Under the pieces are notes generated by a model, which searched no databases, had not been told where the DNA came from, and saw nothing but the letters and a program-made list of their open reading frames with translations. From Ruminococcus flavefaciens (lineage in GTDB: Bacteria; Bacillota; Clostridia; Oscillospirales; Ruminococcaceae): DNA of 64,000 bases. The stretch covers positions 16,575 through 80,574 of the forward strand of contig CACYSQ010000008.1 in NCBI GenBank assembly GCA_902777125.1, given 5' to 3'. Shown in pieces: positions 25,520 to 33,110 of this stretch (its first letter is position 1; each line of letters opens with the position of its first letter). The position numbers and the translations under genes were made by a program.

Positions 25520-27154
25520 TCAGTTGCGTATCTGCTTTGCAACAAGGCTCTCGCCGCAGTATTTCTCGCGGAGCTTCGGCTTCTCTATCTTGCCGGTGGG
25601 ATTTCTCGGAACATCGGCAAATATGAGCTTATGGGGCCTCTTGTACCTCGGGAGCTTCTGACAGAAGGTGTTGATATCGTCCTCGGTGCAGGTCATGCCG
25701 TCCTTGACGGAGATTATAGCCGCAGCTATCTCGCCGAGACGCTTGTCCGGCAGACCGATAACGGCAACGTCCTTGACAGCCGGGTGAGCACGGAGGAAGT
25801 CCTCGATCTGAACGGGGTAGAGGTTCTCGCCGCCGCTGATGATAACGTCCTTTTTGCGGTCAACGAGGTAGATGAAGCCGTCCTCGTCCTCCTGAGCCAT
25901 ATCGCCCGTGAGGAGCCAGCCGTCCTTCAGAGTCTCCGCGGTAGCCTTTTCGTCGCGGTAATAGCAGGTCATGAGACCGGGACCCTTTACGCAGAGCTCG
26001 CCGACCTCGCCGCGCTTAACGGTATTGAAATTCTCGTCTGTGATCTTGACCTCCCAGCCGAAGCCAGCCTTTCCGATAGCGCCGACCTTGTGGATATTCT
26101 CCACGCCGAGGTGAACGCAGCCGGGACCTATAGACTCGCTGAGACCGTAGTTCGTATCGTACTGATGATCGGGGAAGACCTTCTTCCACCTTGCGATGAG
26201 CGAGGGCGGAACAGGCTGTGCGCCGATGTGCATGAGCCTCCACTGACTGAGCTGATAATTGCTGAGGTCAATGTCGCCGCGGTCGATAGCATCGAGGATA
26301 TCCTGAGCCCACGGAACGAGCAGCCACACGATAGTGCAGCCCTCATCGGAAACGGTCTCGAGGATAGTCTTCGGCTTGATGCCCTTGAGGAGAACAGCCT
26401 TGCTTCCGGAGTAGAGGCTGCCGAACCAGTGCATTTTCGCGCCGGTGTGGTAGAGGGGCGGAATGCAGAGAAAGATATCATCGCGGGTCTGACCGTGGTG
26501 GTTCTGCTCGACCTTTGCGGAGTGCATGAGGCTCTCGTGATTATGGAGTATAGCCTTGGGGAAGCCGGTCGTTCCGGAGGAGAAGTAGATAGCGGCGTTA
26601 TCCGCGTCAGTGAGCTTTATACCGGGAGCAGCGCTCGCGCAGTTAGCAACGAGGCTGTCGTAGTGCTCGGCGAAAGTGGGACAGCCCTCGCCCACATAGA
26701 AAAGCAGACGGTTGCGGCTGATCTCATCGGCGATCTCCTCAACTCTGCCGATGAATTCCGGACCGAACATAAGGATATCTACCTCGGCAAGGTCGAGGCA
26801 GTACTTTATCTCATCGGCAGTGTAGCGGTAATTCAGCGGAACGGCAAGTGCGCCGGTCTTGAGCACGCCGAAGTATATAGGCAGCCATTCGAGGCAGTTC
26901 ATCAGGAGGATACCGACCTTGTCGCCCTTTTTCACGCCTCTTTCGAGGAGGAGATTAGCGAAGCGGTTAGCCTTTTCATCGAAGACCTTCCAAGTTATCT
27001 CGCGTCTGTAGTGGCAGACCGGGTCGGGCTCGATGAGCTCGTAGTCCTTCCATGTTATTCTTTTGACCTCGGATATTTCAGGATTGACCTCAACGAGAGC
27101 GACGTCGTTCCCGTAGAGTTTAGCGTTTCTTTCGAGCAATTCTGTAATTGGCAT
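25520..27154 (-). CDS. AMP-forming acyl-CoA synthetase (fatty-acid CoA ligase family)
   Basis: This ANL-superfamily adenylating enzyme (544 residues) activates a carboxylic acid to an acyl-AMP and then usually an acyl-CoA. The P-loop-like motif is YFSSGTTGFPKAI, the A5 region is TNYGLSES, the A7/A8 hinge is GWLLTGDMAQEDEDGFIYLVDRKKD, and the catalytic A10 lysine is in NPTGKIEKPKL. The chain length of the substrate cannot be read from the sequence. The N-terminus has a short insert (KDYELIEPDPVCHYRREI) compared with typical members. Monocistronic with its own promoter and terminator. Confidence 0.9.
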   Translation of the reverse strand: MPITELLERNAKLYGNDVALVEVNPEISEVKRITWKDYELIEPDPVCHYRREITWKVFDEKANRFANLLLERGVKKGDKVGILLMNCLEWLPIYFGVLKTGALAVPLNYRYTADEIKYCLDLAEVDILMFGPEFIGRVEEIADEISRNRLLFYVGEGCPTFAEHYDSLVANCASAAPGIKLTDADNAAIYFSSGTTGFPKAILHNHESLMHSAKVEQNHHGQTRDDIFLCIPPLYHTGAKMHWFGSLYSGSKAVLLKGIKPKTILETVSDEGCTIVWLLVPWAQDILDAIDRGDIDLSNYQLSQWRLMHIGAQPVPPSLIARWKKVFPDHQYDTNYGLSESIGPGCVHLGVENIHKVGAIGKAGFGWEVKITDENFNTVKRGEVGELCVKGPGLMTCYYRDEKATAETLKDGWLLTGDMAQEDEDGFIYLVDRKKDVIISGGENLYPVQIEDFLRAHPAVKDVAVIGLPDKRLGEIAAAIISVKDGMTCTEDDINTFCQKLPRYKRPHKLIFADVPRNPTGKIEKPKLREKYCGESLVAKQIRN

Positions 27155-27195
27155 TGTAACGTTCCTTTCTCGCCGCAGGGCGATAAACTATGTAT

Positions 27196-27224
27196 ATTTT
27201 AACACAAAAAAGTGAAAAAGTAAA
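27196..27224 (-). promoter_or_regulatory. Probable promoter of the acyl-CoA ligase gene
   Basis: TTTACT (27224-27219), a 17-base spacer and TAAAAT (27201-27196) on the minus strand. Confidence 0.6.
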
Positions 27225-27280
27225 GCTTTTTCCGACGTATTATTACACAAATTCCCGTCCTCTATTTCAGCGCTTTGCAC

Positions 27281-27438
27281 AAACAGGCATACGCCTGTTT
27301 TCCACGTTGACACTCGCAAGCTCGTTCTGTTTGTACAAAACGGAAGTCTCCGTTCGCACACAACGTTCATACTGTAGCATCTTGTAGGGAACGCCGCCCT
27401 CGGCGTTCCTCACCTGTAGGGGCGGATATTATCCGCCC
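27281..27438. repeat. GCATACGCCT repeat (copy 2) followed by two short palindromes
   Basis: 27281-27362 runs ACAGGCATACGCCTGTTTTC to GTCTCCGTTCGCACAC and shares its central GACACTCGCAAGCTCGTT with copy 4 (52254-52325). It is followed by GGAACGCCG-CCCT-CGGCGTTCC (27388-27409) and GGGCGGATA-T-TATCCGCCC (27420-27438). No gene is seen in this gap. Confidence 0.8.
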
Positions 27439-27467
27439 GCGTTTCAAACTGCCTCCGCATTCCCAAA

Positions 27468-27493
27468 CAAAAAGGACGCACAATGTGCGTCCC
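27468..27493 (-). terminator. Intrinsic terminator of the zinc-ribbon gene
   Basis: On the minus strand GGACGCACA-T-TGTGCGTCC is followed by TTTTT. The stem is again a member of the dispersed palindrome type. Confidence 0.8.
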
Positions 27494-27507
27494 TTAGCGT
27501 AAGCTGT

Positions 27508-28050
27508 TTACTTTTCGAGTTCTTCTCCGCATTTTTCGCAGAATTTCTGGTCATCGGCAACAGGCTCGCCGCAGTTCGGGCAAACACGGTCAACGACCAC
27601 AGCAGAGGCTTCGGCAGACGCCGCTTCCTCCTCGGGCTTAGCATCGTTGAAGCCCTCGATGATCGGCGGCTCGGGTCTTTCGACCTTGGCACCGCAGTTG
27701 TCGCAGAACTTCTGATTTTTCGAGAGAGAAGCGCCGCATTCAGCACAGTGCTGCTTATCCTCCATTGAAGCGAGGAGAAGCCTGAATTTTTCGAGCCTTT
27801 CGCTCTTTTCCTTTATCGTCGTGATATCGTCAGCGTATTCCTCGCCGGGAGCAGCTGAATTGAGCTCGACGTACCTCTTGCCAATCTCGATGTAGGCGTT
27901 TTTGATATCGTTCTCGAGAGAAGAGATCTCCTTCTTGACCTTGGACTTTTCGGCTATCTTCTTTGAGCTTTCCGAAACGCTTTTGGCGCCTCTTTCAAAG
28001 GAATTTCCGACCTTTTCGGCAAGTCCCTTTACTGAATCCATAAATCCCAT
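27508..28050 (-). CDS. Zinc-ribbon protein with coiled-coil N-terminus
   Basis: The 180-residue product begins MGFMDSVKGLAEKVGNSFER, followed by a helical region that resembles coiled-coil (about 25-90). It has two zinc ribbons, CAECGASLSKNQKFCDNCG (about 97-115) and CPNCGEPVADDQKFCEKCG (about 157-175), joined by an acidic Ala/Glu linker. Such proteins are common in Clostridia and probably act as structural or protein-binding factors; the function is unknown. GGAGG precedes the ATG. It starts 36 bases after the lipoprotein gene and is likely cotranscribed with it. Confidence 0.85.
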   Translation of the reverse strand: MGFMDSVKGLAEKVGNSFERGAKSVSESSKKIAEKSKVKKEISSLENDIKNAYIEIGKRYVELNSAAPGEEYADDITTIKEKSERLEKFRLLLASMEDKQHCAECGASLSKNQKFCDNCGAKVERPEPPIIEGFNDAKPEEEAASAEASAVVVDRVCPNCGEPVADDQKFCEKCGEELEK

Positions 28051-28086
28051 TGTGATTACCTCCTTGATTCCTTCATTATGTTTTTT

Positions 28087-28815
28087 TTAGTCGAGCAGGA
28101 TATCGTCCTGTATTTTTATATCGGTATAGTGCTTGACATCGGCATGGATATAGCCGTCGAGAACAGCCGTTCCGCCCGGAGCAAGTCCTCCGCTCGGAAA
28201 ATAGAGCGAAACCGTTGTCACAACGGAGCTGCCGTTGTAGATGCAAGCCTTGACGCAGCCCTTAATGGTCTTTCTGCCGTTGTTTCTGACGTTGACATAC
28301 AGGTTTTTGCCTGAGATCCTTTTGTTGGTGAAGCTGAGATCGCTGAACAGGGTATTCCCGCCGTTTCTTTTTATAGATGAGCTGCCCTCGAGCAGGATAT
28401 CGTCCTGTATCACGATATTGGTATAACCGCTCACATTTTCCGAGATATAGGAATTTACCACGACTGTTTCACCGGGCTGGACTCCTCCGCCCGGAAGATA
28501 GATCGAGGTGTTTGCGATTATTTCGTTTCCCTTGTATATGTAGACCTTCAGGCTTCCCTTTATCACCTTTCCGCCATTGTTTTTCACATCGACGTAGAGG
28601 TTCTTGCCGGATATCCTCTTGCTCGGGAAGCTGAGGTTGCTGAACAGGCTGCCGCTTGTCTTTCCCGAACTGTAATAGTCATAGCTGTCGTAGTTGGAAT
28701 ACTTGCTGCTGCGGCTGCCTGTATATTTTGAGGATATAGGGGTATCGTCGTCGTCTCCGCAGCCTGCGGTCAGGCAGAGCGGCAAGGCGAGCAGAATTAA
28801 AAGAGATTTTTTCAT
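28087..28815 (-). CDS. Lipoprotein with two tandem FxLYD-like beta domains
   Basis: The 242-residue product has a lipoprotein signal peptide with lipobox LTAGC, a Ser/Tyr-rich linker, then two homologous domains of about 80 residues. Both begin LFS(N/D)LSF and share KRISGKNLYV(D/N)V(K/R)NNG and end with a (N/D)I(V/K)IQDDILL motif. The pattern resembles the FxLYD-type beta-sandwich of surface lipoproteins. It probably binds a partner at the cell surface; no enzyme motif is seen. It has a perfect-consensus promoter (28836-28864) and is followed by the zinc-ribbon gene. Confidence 0.82.
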   Translation of the reverse strand: MKKSLLILLALPLCLTAGCGDDDDTPISSKYTGSRSSKYSNYDSYDYYSSGKTSGSLFSNLSFPSKRISGKNLYVDVKNNGGKVIKGSLKVYIYKGNEIIANTSIYLPGGGVQPGETVVVNSYISENVSGYTNIVIQDDILLEGSSSIKRNGGNTLFSDLSFTNKRISGKNLYVNVRNNGRKTIKGCVKACIYNGSSVVTTVSLYFPSGGLAPGGTAVLDGYIHADVKHYTDIKIQDDILLD

Positions 28816-28835
28816 ATTTCCTCCGCTTTATGAAT

Positions 28836-28864
28836 ATTATACCACGGCATATCGTTCATGTCAA
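28836..28864 (-). promoter_or_regulatory. Consensus sigma-A promoter of the lipoprotein/zinc-ribbon unit
   Basis: TTGACA (28864-28859), a 17-base spacer and TATAAT (28841-28836) on the minus strand. Confidence 0.92.
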
Positions 28865-28885
28865 TCGCCGCGGATATGTGCCTTC

Positions 28886-30166
28886 TCACCTGTCACCGGA
28901 GATCATTCTGTCGGTGCGGCGCCTCCCGAGGGCATTGAGCGCACGGAGAGCCGCCTCGGAGAAATCGCTGCAAATAGAGGAATAGAGCGTCATTATCGGG
29001 TCGCCGGCAGTGAGCTTGTCTCCGATAGTGCAGTGCATTACAAGACCTGCGGACATATCAATATTGTCATCGCGGGTGAGTCTTCCTGCGCCGAGAAGCA
29101 GCGATACCATGCCAATCTCCTCGCAGTTCATGTATGTGACCTCGATATCGTAGGAAGCCCTGATGATGTAGCTGCATCTTGCCTGCGGAAGAAGTGAACT
29201 GTCATCGCAGACCCTCGGGTCACCGCCCTGAAGCTCGATAGTTCTGCGGAAGACCTCGAGAGCACGTCCGGAGGAAATAGCCTCCTCCGCCATAGCACGG
29301 CACTCCTCATGGGTGCCTTTTCCGGCGAGCTCGAGCATATCGGCGGTGAGGTCCATGCAGACATTGTAAAGCTGTCCCCTGTCATTGCCGCGGAGGACTT
29401 CGAGAGCCTCTGCGACCTCAAGGGCATTTCCGACATTCCTTCCGAGGGGAACGTTCATATCGGTAACGTCCGCCTTGCACTTCTTACCGGCAGCCTTGCC
29501 TATTTTTTCCATGAGCCGTGCGAGCTTTTCAGCCTCACTGCGTTCCTTCATGAAAGCACCCGTGCCGTATTTAACGTCAAGGAGGAGGCAATCCGCCTCG
29601 ACAGCGAGCTTTTTGCTCATTATGCTTGCACAGATAAGCGGAATACTCTCCACTGTACCGGAGGCGCTTCTGAGGGAGTACATCTTCTTGTCAGCCGGAC
29701 AAAGCTCCTCGCTCTGAGCCACTACCGAGAAGCCGGTCTCCTTTACGACAGCCTCGAATTCCTTGAGACTGAGGTCTGTACGGAAGCCGGGAATGCTCTC
29801 GAGCTTGTCGATAGTACCGCCGGTATGTCCAAGACCTCTGCCGGACATTTTAGCGACATTGACGCCGCAGGCAGCCGCAGCCGGACCGATTATCATGCTT
29901 GTCTTGTCGCCGACGCCGCCGGTGCTGTGCTTGTCTACGGTCATGGGGATATTGAGCCTTATGGTGTCGCCGCTGTCACGCATCGCGTAGGTGAGGGCGA
30001 GAGTTTCCTCCTCGGTCAGCCCGTTGAGACAGACTGCCATGAGCCATGCGGACATCTGGTAATCGGGTATAAGTCCCGAGGTATAGCTTCTTACGAGCCA
30101 TGAGATCTCCTCATACGAGAGAGTCTGTGAGCGTTTGGTCTTATTGATGATATCAATAGCGTTCAT
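28886..30166 (-). CDS. pdp: Pyrimidine-nucleoside phosphorylase
   Basis: This enzyme splits uridine, thymidine or deoxyuridine with phosphate to a base plus (deoxy)ribose-1-phosphate for salvage. The 426-residue product has the family signature SGRGLGHTGGTIDKLESIPGF and the phosphate-binding VDKHSTGGVGDKTS. Helical N-terminal and C-terminal alpha/beta domains are complete. Firmicutes enzymes of this type are broad-specificity pyrimidine (PyNP) rather than thymidine-only. A promoter (30224-30251) separates it from the BofA-like gene upstream. Confidence 0.94.
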   Translation of the reverse strand: MNAIDIINKTKRSQTLSYEEISWLVRSYTSGLIPDYQMSAWLMAVCLNGLTEEETLALTYAMRDSGDTIRLNIPMTVDKHSTGGVGDKTSMIIGPAAAACGVNVAKMSGRGLGHTGGTIDKLESIPGFRTDLSLKEFEAVVKETGFSVVAQSEELCPADKKMYSLRSASGTVESIPLICASIMSKKLAVEADCLLLDVKYGTGAFMKERSEAEKLARLMEKIGKAAGKKCKADVTDMNVPLGRNVGNALEVAEALEVLRGNDRGQLYNVCMDLTADMLELAGKGTHEECRAMAEEAISSGRALEVFRRTIELQGGDPRVCDDSSLLPQARCSYIIRASYDIEVTYMNCEEIGMVSLLLGAGRLTRDDNIDMSAGLVMHCTIGDKLTAGDPIMTLYSSICSDFSEAALRALNALGRRRTDRMISGDR

Positions 30167-30223
30167 ATTCCACCTCCTGCGGATAAAATTTCGATTACAC
30201 AGGGATATTATTCCCCTACATAA

Positions 30224-30251
30224 ATTTTACCATATTATACAGAAAAGTCAA
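30224..30251 (-). promoter_or_regulatory. Promoter of pdp
   Basis: TTGACT (30251-30246), a 16-base spacer and TAAAAT (30229-30224) on the minus strand. Confidence 0.65.
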
Positions 30252-30268
30252 GCGAATTATAAAAAAAT

Positions 30269-30523
30269 TCACACAATTTTAAGTATTACAAGGAATATGA
30301 CGAACGGCACACCGAGAACGGTGCTTCCGCAGACGCTCATAGCGTTGAGCGGCAGCCATGTGTTGAAGCTCTCGCCGTAGCGGTTGAGGATAAAAAGGGC
30401 GGCAAGTCCCGTGAGAGAGCCGAAAAGAAAGGCTCTGAGCCTTCTCTCGCGGCGTATGTAGTAGAGTACCATGATGAGAACGGCAGCCGCACAGACAGCC
30501 GCGAATATGATATCCGTATCCAT
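30269..30523 (-). CDS. BofA-like membrane protein
   Basis: The 84-residue product has an N-terminal membrane helix, a short basic loop (YYIRRERRLR), a second hydrophobic segment, and the C-terminal strand-turn pattern LPLNAMSVCGSTVLGVPFVI. The last part matches the BofA family, in which a GxxGxPG-type turn follows an Asn-containing segment. In Bacillus BofA inhibits the pro-sigma-K protease SpoIVFB. GGAGGTG lies four bases before the ATG. The family call is moderate because of the short length, and a sporulation role in this organism is not established. Confidence 0.6.
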   Translation of the reverse strand: MDTDIIFAAVCAAAVLIMVLYYIRRERRLRAFLFGSLTGLAALFILNRYGESFNTWLPLNAMSVCGSTVLGVPFVIFLVILKIV

Positions 30524-30539
30524 TTTCCACCTCCGTTTC

Positions 30540-30719
30540 TCTTGCAGGGACGCACGGAATGCGCCTGTGCCCGAACGTGCAAATTACATGAACGTCTGTA
30601 GGGGACGGCGTCCTCGACGTCCCACCGGTTTTTTCTGCCTTACGGCAGACGGACTGTCGGGGACGCCTGCCCCTGCAATAAATACGCATTGTGCGGGCGT
30701 ATAATACCCGTTCCTGCGG
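30540..30719. repeat. Short palindromic repeats between the BofA-like gene and the small-gene operon
   Basis: Degenerate palindromes at about 30543-30562 (GGGACGCACGGAATGCGCC), 30600-30625 (GGGGACGGCGTCCTCGACGTCCC), 30656-30676 and 30691-30716 (GGGCGTATAATACCCGTTCC). No gene is seen. Confidence 0.6.
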
Positions 30720-31004
30720 TCAGAATAGTATGTAGGCAAGGGCAAGGATCAGCCTTTTGTCGCCGCCGTCCTTTATCAGAAGGAGAAGCAGTGCCGCGAT
30801 GAGAAGCTTATCCGCATCAAGTCCGCCGGCAAGCTCGGAGAGCATTCCGAGAGGAGAGGCATTTCCGGCAGAGGTAGGCTGCTTCGGGATATCAGCCGGA
30901 CTTCCGCCCTGAGAATAGTGGAAGGAATGGCTCTGCTGTCCGTTTTCCCGGCTCTCAGCGTCCTGTTTCATACCGTTTGACCTCCGGCTGTAAAGCTCCG
31001 GCAT
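30720..31004 (-). CDS. Small hypothetical protein with C-terminal hydrophobic segment
   Basis: The 94-residue product (start ATG 31004, nine bases after GGGAGGG) has a polar, disordered-looking N-terminal half rich in Ser, Gln and Gly, then ASPLGMLSELAGGLDADKLLIAALLLLLIKDGGDKRLILALAYILF in pattern: a strongly hydrophobic C-terminal third that could be one or two membrane segments. It is the last of three small genes in one unit. I do not recognise the family. Confidence 0.65.
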   Translation of the reverse strand: MPELYSRRSNGMKQDAESRENGQQSHSFHYSQGGSPADIPKQPTSAGNASPLGMLSELAGGLDADKLLIAALLLLLIKDGGDKRLILALAYILF

Positions 31005-31052
31005 AGCATTCACCCTCCCCTGTAGAAGCAAGACGCAGAACTCTGAGCTCCG

Positions 31053-31388
31053 TTACAGTATATCGTTCAGCAGACCGCTCTCCTTGGCGATATTCCATAC
31101 CGCTATGAGCTTCAGCAGCTTTATCGCCTTATCCACCCTTTTCTGCCTTTCGGCGCTGAGATGCGGCTTCAGTGCGAGAAGCAGCTCGGCGTTCCTGTCA
31201 CTCTGGGAGAAAGCCCCCATAAGCCCGCTGAGCTTCATTATTGCCCCGAGATCAGGGGCAGGAGCTTCGCCGTCAGCCTCGCCCTCTCCGCCGCCCTCCG
31301 ACATGAGCATCTGCGCCAGCTCGGCAAGCTGCTTCACGCTCTCCTCGTCAGAGAGAAGCTCGCCGAGCTTTCCCATAATATCGTCCAA
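31053..31388 (-). CDS. Small hypothetical helical protein
   Basis: The 111-residue product begins MDDIMGKLGELLSDEESVKQ, contains an acidic Gly/Glu linker, and ends with LKPHLSAERQKRVDKAIKLLKLI and a short tail. It appears all-helical and soluble. The start is probably TTG 31388, seven bases after AGGAG. It is the middle gene of three. I recall similar small proteins in other Oscillospiraceae, but the function is unknown. Confidence 0.7.
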   Translation of the reverse strand: MDDIMGKLGELLSDEESVKQLAELAQMLMSEGGGEGEADGEAPAPDLGAIMKLSGLMGAFSQSDRNAELLLALKPHLSAERQKRVDKAIKLLKLIAVWNIAKESGLLNDIL

Positions 31389-31409
31389 TTCTCCGCTCCT
31401 GTACCTGTA

Positions 31410-31661
31410 CTATTTTTCGCCCGAAAGCTTCTTGTAGAGCGCCTTTGCCTGCGGCGTGCTCATCATCTTCTCAACAAGTCCCGGATTGTTCACAGCCTGC
31501 CGGAACTTCGCGGCATCGCTGCTGTTCATCGCCGCAAGCGCACTGTCGAACTTTCCCTCCTCCAGCTCACTGCGGAGCTTTTCCGGCGGAACACCTATCT
31601 TTTTGCTTACAACTCCGAGCAGACCATTGAGTTTTTTCGGATCAATACCATTCTTATTCAT
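31410..31661 (-). CDS. Small hypothetical protein, first gene of a three-gene unit
   Basis: The 83-residue product begins MNKNGIDPKKLNGLLGVVSK and is predicted soluble and helical, with repeated short helices and a C-terminal MMSTPQAKALYKKLSGEK. GGAGGA lies five bases upstream of the ATG. It is divergent from the phosphodiesterase gene. Function unknown; it is conserved in layout with the two genes that follow (gaps of 21 and 48 bases). Confidence 0.7.
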   Translation of the reverse strand: MNKNGIDPKKLNGLLGVVSKKIGVPPEKLRSELEEGKFDSALAAMNSSDAAKFRQAVNNPGLVEKMMSTPQAKALYKKLSGEK

Positions 31662-31702
31662 GAGTTCCTCCTAAAATTCATAATTATTTTGCGTCAAACC
31701 CC

Positions 31703-31731
31703 TTGATTTTTTGTGCATTTTGTGATATAAT
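31703..31731 (+). promoter_or_regulatory. Sigma-A promoter of the phosphodiesterase gene
   Basis: TTGATT (31703-31708), a 17-base spacer and TATAAT (31726-31731). Confidence 0.82.
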
Positions 31732-31806
31732 ATAAAAAACATATATCTCAGCACTATTGTACGACTCTGTGCTGTTAACATCACCCGATCTTACAGGAGC
31801 ATTATT

Positions 31807-32289
31807 ATGCGTATCATCGTCATTTCAGATACACACGGCAATTACCAGAACCTCGAAAAGGTCCTCATGCGAAATACCGACGCCCAGTGGATATTCCACC
31901 TCGGCGACGGTGAGCTCGAGCTCGACCGCTTTGCGATCGCACACCCTATCCTCTCCCCCAAGATAATCCACGTTGCCGGAAACTGCGATTACGACAGCCT
32001 CAGCCCGGATTTTTTCACTATCCCTGCCGGTGTACATAAAATATTCGCTGCCCACGGCCATAAATTCAGCGTCGGCAGCTCTCTCGACAAGCTGAAAAAA
32101 GCTGCCCTCGACAACGAATGCGATATCATTCTCTACGGTCATACCCATGCGCGGTTCATGACCTATGCGGACGGCATTTGGATAATGAACCCCGGCAGCG
32201 CTGCCATTCCCCGCGACGGCAGCAACCCTTCCTTCGGCTGCATTGATATATCGGAATACGGCGTTCTCATGAACATTGCTGATATCTGA
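31807..32289 (+). CDS. YfcE/MJ0936-type metallophosphoesterase
   Basis: This small calcineurin-like phosphodiesterase (160 residues) has metal-binding motifs in order: ISDTHGN, HLGDGE, AGNCDY, AAHGHKF and YGHTHA, then the family's MNPGSAAIPR. Related proteins cleave phosphodiester bonds in small substrates in vitro; the natural substrate is unknown. AGGAG is seven bases before the ATG. It has its own promoter. Confidence 0.92.
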   Translation: MRIIVISDTHGNYQNLEKVLMRNTDAQWIFHLGDGELELDRFAIAHPILSPKIIHVAGNCDYDSLSPDFFTIPAGVHKIFAAHGHKFSVGSSLDKLKKAALDNECDIILYGHTHARFMTYADGIWIMNPGSAAIPRDGSNPSFGCIDISEYGVLMNIADI

Positions 32290-32339
32290 ACGCCTGCCCC
32301 TTTCTGCGTCCTTTTATATTATATTCAGGAGAAGAAAAA

Positions 32340-32969
32340 ATGTTACCTGAGAATAAGATCTCCGAAAAACAAATCGAAATGTCACGGAACAAGCAGGAAT
32401 TCAACCGCTGCAACAGGATATACCAATTTACAGCGATACCAAATCTCGGAGCAATGGCTCTCATGATAATTTCATCGGTTCCCGGTGCTTTATACAGCCT
32501 GCTCAACGCACAGCCCGAACGTTCCGTGTCCTCACTTATCTGCGGCGTCCTGCTCTGTCCGGCGGCGTGTGCGCTGGCAATACTTTGCGGATATTTGAAA
32601 AAGGATATCCTCAGCCTTTACGCTCTGCTGCCGATCGCTGCGGCTTTCCTGCTTAACATTATGCTTGAGGTGGACGGCGACGGCAATCCCCTCATTGCGG
32701 CTGCCGTAACGCTTATCACTGCCGCACCTACGATCTATGCGAACCATAGGTACCGATACCTCGAAACGCAGGAGGGCTTTCCGCATTTCTCCGAGCTGCT
32801 GAATGAACAGCAGAAAAAATCGGAGGAATTCAAGGAGCATGACCCCTATGAGGAAGCCGCAAAGCGCCGAAAACTCACGGCAAGCCGCGAAATGACCGGA
32901 CTTGAGCTTAACGGAAAGTTCATCGCTCCAAAGACTACCGGTAATAACGACCAAATGGAAAGTATATGA
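32340..32969 (+). CDS. Hypothetical membrane protein
   Basis: The 209-residue product has a polar N-terminus (about 1-30) and four hydrophobic segments, near residues 33-52, 60-82, 86-104 and 111-128. The charged cytoplasmic C-terminus includes a coil-like LNEQQKKSEEFKEHDPYEEAAKRRK. AGGAG is eight bases before the ATG. It follows the phosphodiesterase by 50 bases and ends before a strong terminator (33005-33042). I do not recognise the family. Confidence 0.75.
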   Translation: MLPENKISEKQIEMSRNKQEFNRCNRIYQFTAIPNLGAMALMIISSVPGALYSLLNAQPERSVSSLICGVLLCPAACALAILCGYLKKDILSLYALLPIAAAFLLNIMLEVDGDGNPLIAAAVTLITAAPTIYANHRYRYLETQEGFPHFSELLNEQQKKSEEFKEHDPYEEAAKRRKLTASREMTGLELNGKFIAPKTTGNNDQMESI

Positions 32970-33004
32970 AAACACGCCCGTTAAAAATTCCCAATACAAA
33001 AACT

Positions 33005-33042
33005 ATGCCCCGAAGCGTTTCAAAGCGCCCCGGGGCATTTTC
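33005..33042 (+). terminator. Intrinsic terminator after the membrane protein gene
   Basis: ATGCCCCG ... CGGGGCAT with an inner AGCG/CGCT-like pair, followed by TTTTC. Confidence 0.78.
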
Positions 33043-33110
33043 ATTTTCTGTTTCAGCTCAGGAGAGCTGTTCGGCTATACCTCCATTGTACGGTACAAAG
33101 CCTTTTTCCG

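Noticed and set aside
25514-27202. 562-codon open frame on the plus strand
   Set aside because: It is antisense to the acyl-CoA ligase, which has clear family motifs, and its translation has no domain-like pattern. Long antisense frames are common here because of codon bias.
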